Shown here piece after piece: positions 1 through 5,115 of a stretch of DNA of 5,115 nt. Source of the stretch: an uncultured Acidimicrobium sp. (GTDB taxonomy: Bacteria; Actinomycetota; Acidimicrobiia; Acidimicrobiales; Ilumatobacteraceae); the NCBI GenBank assembly GCA_903850275.1, contig CAINLH010000001.1:1-5115 (forward strand). The letters run 5' to 3'. Below the pieces are notes generated by a model. The model was not told the origin of the DNA and ran no database searches. It saw only the letters and a program-made list of their open reading frames with translations. Within the stretch, counting starts at the first letter, position 1; each line of letters starts with the position of its first letter. A program made the position numbers and the translations under genes.

Positions 1-1462
1 GCGCGCAGATCATTCGCCTAGTCAAAGCATTTCCATTGCCGACCCAGCGAAACCAACTTCGAATCCAAGCTCGCGGCGTTACCCATTTGCCGGCACCGCC
101 AATGCCCTCGTTTCGCTCCATCTCGTTGCCATCAACGGAAACCGCACCGCGGTTACGTGGGATTCTCTCGCGTTCGAATATCTCACTTCCGTGCAGTGGA
201 ATACGCATGGGCTCATCATCTCGGTGATGTCACGAGATCAGCGCCTCCTCGACATCAGAGCTGTTGATATCTCGAGCGGCCAAACAAATTCGCTGCACAC
301 AGAACACGACGAGTGTTGGGTCGAACTCGTTGTTGGCGGGCCAAGTTTGCTTGAGAAAGACCTGTTGATGTGGTGTGGCGAACGCAACGGCGTGCGCGCG
401 ATCGTGGTGAACAACGACGTCATTACTCCGTCCCATCTGCAGGTGCGCTCCATCGTTCGCGCCTCACACGACAACATCATTTTTTCGGCAAACAATGTTC
501 AGCGCCCACAAGAGTTGCACGTGTTCTCGGTGCATATATCTGGTGGCGAAGTAACGCAACTGTCGGACGGAATCGGCATTCATTCGGCAACTGTTGGCGG
601 AGAAACCACCGTCCTTCGATCTGCGACGCTAGAAACACGCCGTTCGCGAACACTCGTAAACAATCACCACCAACTGGCCAATCATGCTGAAGAGCCGCTC
701 ATTGGAACCAACGTTTCGCTTCATAGTGTTGGGCCGCGAGGCATTGCAACCGCTGTAGTTTTGCCCGAAAATCACGACGGTTCCATGCTTCCTGTGTTGT
801 TTGATCCCTATGGCGGCCCGCATGCACAACGCGTGCTGAGCGCCAGCGGCGCATATCTTGCATCACAATGGTTTGCTAACCAAGGGTTTTGTGTTGTCAT
901 TGCCGACGGCAGTGGCACACCTGGGCGCGGAAGCACTTGGGAGCGCGAAGTTCATCGCGATCTGGCTTCCTCCGTGCTTGCAGATCAACTGACCGTGCTT
1001 CGGCACCTTCCCGAAATTGCACCATGCGCAGACACTTCGCGCGTTGCAATCAGGGGTTGGAGTTTCGGTGGATACTTGGCAGCCATGGCAGTGCTTCGCG
1101 CGCCAAAACAATTTCACTGCGCAATTGCCGGTGCACCAGTTACCGACTGGGCTCTGTACGACACCTTCTATACCGAACGTTATTTAGGTAACCCAAATCA
1201 GGATTCGAAGCCATACGACGTTTCGTCACTACTCCACGACGCAGCGCGGCTCGAGCGCCCGATGCTCATCATTCATGGTCTTGCCGACGACAACGTGCTT
1301 GCAGCACATTCGTTGCAGTTCAGTACCGCACTCTTGCACGCAGGGAAGCCGCACGAGTTTTTGCCACTGGCGGGCGTTACACACATGACGCCCCAAGAGG
1401 TAGTTGCAGAAAACCTTTTGCTGCACCAACTTCAATTTCTACAGCGTTCGCTTAACGCCTAA
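1..1462 (+). CDS. S9 family peptidase, DPP IV-like (5' end outside window)
   Basis: This is the C-terminal 486 residues of a dipeptidyl-peptidase IV-type serine peptidase, which removes dipeptides (often Xaa-Pro) from peptide N-termini. The frame is open from base 2, so an apparent GTG start at 191 is internal: upstream of it the frame encodes RYPFAGTANA (codons starting 74), matching the YPxAG segment of DPP4/8/9 propellers. Residues 1 to about 240 are the end of the beta-propeller and the rest is the alpha/beta-hydrolase. The oxyanion Tyr is in DPYGGPH (809-811), the nucleophile Ser in GWSFGG (1061-1063), Asp in HGLADDNV (1286-1288) and His in GVTHM (1382-1384). The Ser-Asp and Asp-His spacings are 75 and 32 residues, against 78 and 32 in human DPP4. 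Roughly 200 N-terminal residues are missing, including the Glu-Glu motif that fixes dipeptide specificity, so a general acylaminoacyl/oligopeptidase role is not excluded. No signal peptide can be judged. It converges on prmC and overlaps its stop codon. Confidence 0.93.
   Translation, partial: RADHSPSQSISIADPAKPTSNPSSRRYPFAGTANALVSLHLVAINGNRTAVTWDSLAFEYLTSVQWNTHGLIISVMSRDQRLLDIRAVDISSGQTNSLHTEHDECWVELVVGGPSLLEKDLLMWCGERNGVRAIVVNNDVITPSHLQVRSIVRASHDNIIFSANNVQRPQELHVFSVHISGGEVTQLSDGIGIHSATVGGETTVLRSATLETRRSRTLVNNHHQLANHAEEPLIGTNVSLHSVGPRGIATAVVLPENHDGSMLPVLFDPYGGPHAQRVLSASGAYLASQWFANQGFCVVIADGSGTPGRGSTWEREVHRDLASSVLADQLTVLRHLPEIAPCADTSRVAIRGWSFGGYLAAMAVLRAPKQFHCAIAGAPVTDWALYDTFYTERYLGNPNQDSKPYDVSSLLHDAARLERPMLIIHGLADDNVLAAHSLQFSTALLHAGKPHEFLPLAGVTHMTPQEVVAENLLLHQLQFLQRSLNA
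1459..1462. other. Overlapping convergent stop codons
   Basis: The four bases CTAA contain both the TAA that ends the + strand peptidase gene (1460-1462) and, read on the - strand, the TAG that ends prmC (1461-1459). The two transcription units therefore meet with no intergenic DNA. I see no GC-rich stem followed by a T-run on either strand around it, so each transcript must end inside the opposite gene or end by Rho. Confidence 0.9.
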
Positions 1463-2331
1463 CTTTTGCGCGCAAGGGCAATGCGGTCGCGTCCCGCTAA
1501 ATCTTTTCTGATTTCAATATCAACCAGATGCGCCGCACCGAGCACTTCGCGTACGGCGTCACCTTGTTGATATCCAATCTCGAGAACCAACCACCCACCC
1601 ACCGAAAGCCATTCGGACGCATCGCGGGCAACAGTTTCAATATCTGCCATGCCATTGTTTGGCGCGAACAACGCCGAATGCGGCTCCCATTTTCGTACGT
1701 CATCTGCCACTTCGTTGTCGTGTTCGGCAATGTACGGCGGGTTACACACCGCTATATCCACATGTCCGCGCAACCTAGTTGGTAGTGCGTTCCACCAATT
1801 TCCTTCTGCAACACGAACGCATTCGCCTTTGCGGCCAACGCCAACAAGGTTCGCGCGCGCTACATCAAGCGCATCGGAGGATGCGTCGGTTAACCACACC
1901 TGAGCACTTTCGCGAGGCAACTCGTACGCCATAGAAAGGCCAATGACGCCGCTTCCCGTGCCCAAGTCGACTACACAAATTGGCGACGACTCTTGCAGTC
2001 GTTTAGTTGCCAGGGAAAGCGCAATGTCTACAACCGTCTCTGTCTCGGGGCGAGGAATGAGCACGCGCTGATCGACGAAAACATCAAGATGCCTAAACGC
2101 CCATCGCTTCATCACATATTGCAGTGGTTCGCCCAACAGCCGGCGCCTCACCATGTCGTGCAGCGAGTTGGCCATTGACACCGTTACATGCTCGTCTTGG
2201 GCGGCCAAAAAATCCGGCCCGTCAACGCCAGCTGCGTGCTCGCACAACCATCGCGCTTCCTGAACATTTCCAACCGATTCAATAGTTTGAGCGAGCATTT
2301 CTCGCCACGTCACAACATCCAGTTCAGACAT
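1459..2331 (-). CDS. prmC: Release factor glutamine N5-methyltransferase PrmC (HemK)
   Basis: This 290-aa protein transfers a methyl group from S-adenosylmethionine to the side-chain amide of the GGQ glutamine of RF1 and RF2, which raises peptide-release efficiency. It is cytosolic. An N-terminal helical release-factor-binding region (about 1-75) contains GEPLQY (67-72). It is followed by the linker motif RPETE (94-98), the SAM-binding motif I DLGTGSG (122-128) and the catalytic NPPY (197-200), which holds the substrate glutamine. Length is normal for the family. The ATG start lies 8 bp after the prfA stop in a different frame. The GTG at codon 7 (directly before TWREML) is an alternative start, and neither has a strong Shine-Dalgarno. 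It sits immediately after the gene for its own substrate, the usual arrangement. Its TAG stop overlaps the TAA of the convergent peptidase gene. The sua5/tsaC gene that often follows prmC in actinobacteria is not here. Confidence 0.96.
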   Translation of the reverse strand: MSELDVVTWREMLAQTIESVGNVQEARWLCEHAAGVDGPDFLAAQDEHVTVSMANSLHDMVRRRLLGEPLQYVMKRWAFRHLDVFVDQRVLIPRPETETVVDIALSLATKRLQESSPICVVDLGTGSGVIGLSMAYELPRESAQVWLTDASSDALDVARANLVGVGRKGECVRVAEGNWWNALPTRLRGHVDIAVCNPPYIAEHDNEVADDVRKWEPHSALFAPNNGMADIETVARDASEWLSVGGWLVLEIGYQQGDAVREVLGAAHLVDIEIRKDLAGRDRIALARKS

Positions 2332-2339
2332 TGTCGTAC

Positions 2340-3410
2340 TTAATCGTTCTTGGCGCCAGCCAACTGCTCGATTTCAAATTGGGCCGTAAGTGCATCAACC
2401 ACGGGGTCGACGTTGCCGGCCAACACGTCTTGAAGTTGATACAGAGTAAATCCGATCCGGTGATCGGTGACGCGGTTTTCTTTGAAGTTGTAGGTGCGAA
2501 TCTTTTCGCCACGCCCACCCTTGCCAACCTGCGCCTTGCGCTCGGCAGACATTTTTTCGGCTTGCTCATCTTCGCGAAGTTTCAGCAAGCGAGAACGCAA
2601 TACGGTCATTGCACGCAATCGGTTTTGCAACTGACTGCGCTCGTCCTGCATTGCAACAACCAAACCGCTAGGAATGTGCGTGATGCGAACGGCAGAGTCG
2701 GTGGTGTTTACGCCCTGACCACCTGGGCCGCTGGCGCGATACACATCAATGTTCAAATCCTTTTCGTCTATTTCAACTTCAACTTCTTCGGCTTCTGGCA
2801 TCACCATCACGGTTGCAGACGACGTATGTATTCGGCCTTGAGCTTCCGTAACCGGAACGCGTTGCACGCGATGCGGCCCGCCTTCAAAACGCAAACGAGT
2901 CCACGCGGTGTCGCCCTTGACCAGCATGGTCACTTGATTGATACCGCCCATCGGCGACTTGTCTAGTGACAGCACCTCTATCGACCAACCGTTTCGAACC
3001 GCCCATGCGCTGTACATATCGAACAAGTCGTGCGCAAAGAGGTTTGCCTCTTCGCCGCCTTCAGCGCCGCGAATTTCAACGATCAAGTTTTTGCCATCGT
3101 TCGGGTCGGTTGGAAGGAGCAAGATTTTTAGGCGCTCTTCCAACTCGGCCATGCGCGACTGAGCGGTTTCTAACTCGGCTTGTAATTGTTCGCGCTCCGC
3201 GCCTTTGGCGTCGGCCATTAATTCACGTGCTGCCTCCGCGTTGCCCGAAACATCTTGATATTCGCGAATGCACGTGACCAAGGGCGTCTGCTGCTTGTAT
3301 CGGCGGGAGGCGTCACGCAACTTGGCCTGATCGCTCAGTACTTCTTGGCTGCCAAGGCTTTCTTCCAGCGCCTGGTACTCGGCCTCAATTTCCAGTAAGC
3401 GATCTAACAC
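2340..3410 (-). CDS. prfA: Peptide chain release factor 1 (RF1)
   Basis: This 356-aa protein recognises UAA and UAG in the ribosomal A site and triggers hydrolysis of peptidyl-tRNA. Residues 1-100 form the helical, acidic, coiled-coil-like domain 1. The codon-recognition tripeptide is PVT (186-188, in RVPVTEAQGRIHTS), the PxT signature of RF1; RF2 would carry SPF. The catalytic GGQ is at 230-232, and its Gln codon (2715-2717) encodes the residue methylated by PrmC, the next gene. The segment after GGQ (VNTTDSAVRITHIPSG) is typical of the family. Length is normal. The start is GTG and is the best choice because the in-frame TAG of the upstream gene lies only seven codons before it. No Shine-Dalgarno is visible in the 21-bp spacer, so expression probably depends on coupling to the upstream gene. 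It ends in TAA, readable by both release factors. Confidence 0.98.
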   Translation of the reverse strand: MLDRLLEIEAEYQALEESLGSQEVLSDQAKLRDASRRYKQQTPLVTCIREYQDVSGNAEAARELMADAKGAEREQLQAELETAQSRMAELEERLKILLLPTDPNDGKNLIVEIRGAEGGEEANLFAHDLFDMYSAWAVRNGWSIEVLSLDKSPMGGINQVTMLVKGDTAWTRLRFEGGPHRVQRVPVTEAQGRIHTSSATVMVMPEAEEVEVEIDEKDLNIDVYRASGPGGQGVNTTDSAVRITHIPSGLVVAMQDERSQLQNRLRAMTVLRSRLLKLREDEQAEKMSAERKAQVGKGGRGEKIRTYNFKENRVTDHRIGFTLYQLQDVLAGNVDPVVDALTAQFEIEQLAGAKND

Positions 3411-3434
3411 GGTGTTTAGGCTACGGCGTTTCTA
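3411..3434 (-). other. In-frame TAG plus 7-codon spacer before prfA GTG
   Basis: The unknown gene ends in TAG (3434-3432). The 21 bases that follow encode seven sense codons (K R R S L N T) in the same frame, and then comes the GTG of prfA. There is no recognisable Shine-Dalgarno in the spacer. Initiation at prfA is therefore likely to be coupled to termination at this TAG, a codon that only RF1 itself decodes efficiently. Confidence 0.7.
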
Positions 3435-4391
3435 TCGACGAACAGGCGCGACTTCGGTAAATGCCGCTGGTTCTACTAGTGAATCTGCCAATTTCTGCAA
3501 TGCCGGGACCACGTTGTTGACATGAGTAGCGATCAACAATTTGGCTTTGGGTGAAATACGCAATCGGGCGTCGGCAGCAAATGCCACCACGTCAACATCC
3601 ACGGATGCGGTGCACACCACAACAACTTCGTCACCCAAATCATTCTTTCCTACCGCAACGCATGGCACTGCATCTTTCACGTTCATTCGCTTCACCGGCG
3701 GTTCGGTTGTGTATGCAGTGGTAAGCCCTACAAGTTGGGGGCTAGACACGATGCGGTGACGCAATAGTCGTTCTGCGCCCAGTCGATTGAGTGGGTGATG
3801 TTCGGCGCCTTCGGCTCGATGCTTGCCCACAATTTCCACAACATTGCGCAACGATTGCAACGTTGCCTCTTTGCCATGAAGAAGCTGAAATGTCTCTCTG
3901 TCGTGCACGCCAACACCAATTTCTAAGCGTGCTTCCCCGTTGTCGTCGATAACTCGACAGACCTCTAGGCCCATGACCTCACCACTTAATACCCCGTGTT
4001 CGCGAACGACTTCTGCGCCAGATTCGGCAATCATGGCTGCAAATTTCTCGTGCGCTTCCGAAACAATTGCTTCGCCCAGCACTTCTTCGGCATCGGCCAC
4101 AACAACTTTTCCATCAAGCACAGACCACACATTGATCTGATGTGAAAAAAGCGATGCGCGCCGCGCAAGAACGCCAGCACTTTTCTCGCTCAGGATGTTT
4201 ACAACCTGCACCTGCTGTTTTTGTGCCCACAACAACGCCGGCCCAAGGGCTCGGTCGTGTTGTTCGGTTATGAATATCCAACCTGTCGAACCATCTCGCG
4301 CGGCATCACCAAAAGCAAACTCGACAGGAACAAATGAAGCAGTATCTACGCCGCACTGCGATGCGGCCATGCGCAGGCGGGCGTCAGACAC
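3432..4391 (-). CDS. Conserved-looking protein of unknown function between rho and prfA
   Basis: I do not recognise a named family for this 319-aa protein. It has no signal peptide, membrane segment or cysteine cluster, so it is probably cytosolic. Residues about 36-110 alternate hydrophobic strands and helices (GWIFITE, ALLWAQ, VQVVNIL, INVWSVL), as in an alpha/beta fold. A second region, about 125-215, holds possible motifs: GEVMGLEVCRV (137-147), LEIGVGVHDRETFQLLHG (156-173) and HPLNRLGAERLLR (199-211). A third, about 230-300, contains PPVKRMNVKD and then strand-like VVVVCTASVDVDVVAFAADARL (two adjoining pieces, 256-277). The GTG start directly follows the rho TAA in the same frame; an ATG at codon 8 (4368-4370) is an alternative. 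It ends in TAG. Its position within the termination-factor cluster suggests co-expression with rho and prfA, and perhaps a role in translation or RNA metabolism, but that is guesswork. It occupies the place of rpmE in the common gene order. Confidence 0.85.
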   Translation of the reverse strand: MSDARLRMAASQCGVDTASFVPVEFAFGDAARDGSTGWIFITEQHDRALGPALLWAQKQQVQVVNILSEKSAGVLARRASLFSHQINVWSVLDGKVVVADAEEVLGEAIVSEAHEKFAAMIAESGAEVVREHGVLSGEVMGLEVCRVIDDNGEARLEIGVGVHDRETFQLLHGKEATLQSLRNVVEIVGKHRAEGAEHHPLNRLGAERLLRHRIVSSPQLVGLTTAYTTEPPVKRMNVKDAVPCVAVGKNDLGDEVVVVCTASVDVDVVAFAADARLRISPKAKLLIATHVNNVVPALQKLADSLVEPAAFTEVAPVRR

Positions 4392-4394
4392 TTA
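4389..4394 (-). other. Zero-gap rho stop / unknown-gene start junction (TAA-GTG)
   Basis: On the - strand the rho stop codon TAA (4394-4392) is followed with no spacer by the GTG (4391-4389) of the next gene, in the same reading frame. The preceding 20 bases contain no purine-rich Shine-Dalgarno; they include CTTCCT, which is the wrong polarity. The arrangement implies that ribosomes finishing rho re-initiate on the next codon or on the ATG seven codons further on. Confidence 0.75.
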
Positions 4395-5115
4395 GGAAGT
4401 TGGCTGTTTGGCGATTTCGGTAAGGAAGTCGGCGTTGTTCTTGAACGTCTTCAGACGATCAATCAACAACTCGAGCCCAGGCGCTGCGTTGCCATCGGCG
4501 GCAAGGCCACTGAGTACGCGGCGAAGTTTCCAAACTTGTTGCAATTCCTTGCGGTCGAACAAAAGTTCTTCATGACGTGTGCTGGATGCATCAACGTCGA
4601 TAGCCGGATAGATACGGCGCTCTGCAACCTTGCGGTCCAGGCGAAGTTCCATGTTTCCGGTTCCTTTGAACTCTTCGAAGATCGCATCGTCCATGCGGCT
4701 ATTTGTCTCGACAAGCGCGGTGGCAAGGATGGTCAAACTGCCGCCCTCTTCCACGTTTCGTGCCGCACCGAAGAATTTCTTTGGTGGGTACAACGCACCG
4801 GCGTCGATACCGCCGGACATGATTCGGCCTGTTGCCGGCGCAGCCAAGTTGTATGCACGCGACAAACGAGTGATTCCGTCGAGGATGATGACCACGTCAT
4901 TGCCCATTTCCACCATTCGCTTTGCTTTCTCGATGGTGAGTTCGGCCACGTGCGTGTGCTCTTCCGAAGGACGGTCGAATGTAGAAGCAATGACTTCACC
5001 CTTAACTGTGCGGCGCATGTCGGTAACTTCTTCTGGACGCTCGTCAATCAACAACACGATCAACTTCACTTCAGGATGATTGCGCTCGATGCTGGTTGCA
5101 ATTGTCTTCATCACC
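4392..5115 (-). CDS. rho: Transcription termination factor Rho, C-terminal part (5' end outside window)
   Basis: This is the last 240 residues of the hexameric RNA-dependent ATPase/translocase that ends transcription of untranslated RNA. The window edge falls just after the Walker A motif, so the N-terminal RNA-binding domain and the P-loop are missing. Fragment residues convert to E. coli numbering by adding 186, and several key sites fall exactly in register. These are the catalytic Glu in DERPEEV (25, E. coli E211), Walker B Asp in ILDG (79, D265; bases 4878-4880), the Q-loop region ATGRIMSGGID (94-104), Arg in ERRIYP (167, R353) and the arginine finger in STRHEELL (180, R366; bases 4575-4577). 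The residue after the Walker B Asp is Gly where E. coli has Ser266. The C-terminus has a small loop insertion (AADGNAAPG) relative to Mycobacterium as I recall it. It ends in TAA, directly abutting the next gene. The promoter and any autoregulatory leader are outside the window. Confidence 0.97.
   Translation of the reverse strand, partial: VMKTIATSIERNHPEVKLIVLLIDERPEEVTDMRRTVKGEVIASTFDRPSEEHTHVAELTIEKAKRMVEMGNDVVIILDGITRLSRAYNLAAPATGRIMSGGIDAGALYPPKKFFGAARNVEEGGSLTILATALVETNSRMDDAIFEEFKGTGNMELRLDRKVAERRIYPAIDVDASSTRHEELLFDRKELQQVWKLRRVLSGLAADGNAAPGLELLIDRLKTFKNNADFLTEIAKQPTS

Noticed and set aside
191..193. GTG at 191 as the start of the S9 peptidase
   Set aside because: The frame is open back to the window edge, and the upstream codons encode a YPFAGT segment conserved in DPP IV propellers, so this GTG is an internal Val.
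36..227. Short + strand frame at the left end
   Set aside because: It overlaps the peptidase frame in a different phase and its product shows no family features.
1463..1478. Palindrome TTGCGCGCAA just after the peptidase stop, as a possible terminator
   Set aside because: The stem is very short with little or no loop, there is no following T-run, and it lies inside the last codons of prmC.
2331..2966. Open + strand frame of 211 codons antisense to prfA
   Set aside because: It lies fully inside prfA on the other strand. Its translation is low-complexity-like and rich in His, Gln and Asn, with no recognisable domain, and prfA is unmistakable.
3432..4391. Unknown gene as a diverged release factor or bL31
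   Set aside because: It has no GGQ motif, and at 319 residues with no zinc-binding Cys cluster it does not resemble bL31.
4434..4471. Inverted repeats (GTTGTT/AACAAC and CGTCT/AGACG) near the 3' end of rho
   Set aside because: They are short, partly with a 2-base loop, and fall within conserved Rho coding sequence; no T-run follows.
4630..5079. Open + strand frame of 149 codons antisense to rho
   Set aside because: Ser/Arg-rich translation typical of the reverse complement of a coding frame; rho is certain by exact register with E. coli.

Overview
The window is almost wall-to-wall coding sequence and carries five genes. One is on the + strand: the 3' part of a prolyl-dipeptidyl-peptidase-like S9 serine peptidase. 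Four are on the - strand and, in their direction of transcription, read rho (3' part only) -> unknown 319-aa gene -> prfA -> prmC. Neither outer gene is complete, so the promoters for both transcription units lie outside the window. There is no intergenic stretch above 21 bp and no RNA gene, mobile element, CRISPR array or long repeat.

Organism. The rho/prfA/prmC order is the classic Gram-positive arrangement; Mycobacterium has rho-rpmE-prfA-hemK(prmC). Rho, RF1 and PrmC look actinobacterial. Examples are the ALYPPKKFFGAARN segment of Rho and the GEPLQYV...RWAFR...RVLIPRPETE stretch of PrmC. By eye the base composition is only slightly GC-rich, and GTG starts are common. I infer an actinobacterium outside the very high-GC groups, possibly an aquatic member of Acidimicrobiia. 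This is an impression from sequence style and has not been searched.

Layout. Positions 1-1462 (+) hold the end of the beta-propeller and the whole alpha/beta-hydrolase domain of the S9 peptidase, with an intact Ser/Asp/His triad. Its TAA overlaps the TAG of the convergent prmC, and no room is left for a terminator. Positions 1459-2331 (-) are prmC, the RF glutamine methyltransferase. Positions 2340-3410 (-) are prfA (RF1), which contains the GGQ glutamine that PrmC methylates. Positions 3432-4391 (-) hold a protein of unknown function in the place where rpmE (ribosomal protein bL31) would be expected. Positions 4392-5115 (-) encode the C-terminal ATPase/motor part of Rho.

How they work together. 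The - strand cluster joins transcription termination (Rho) with translation termination (RF1 and its modifying enzyme). The junctions are unusually tight: the rho TAA is followed directly by the GTG of the unknown gene, and that gene's TAG is followed by seven sense codons and the GTG of prfA. All three genes share one reading frame. None of the three internal starts has a convincing Shine-Dalgarno sequence, which points to translational coupling. The points most worth following up are the unknown gene in the rpmE slot, the in-frame UAG just before the gene for the factor that reads UAG, and a Ser-to-Gly change in Rho at a position that contacts bicyclomycin in E. coli Rho.
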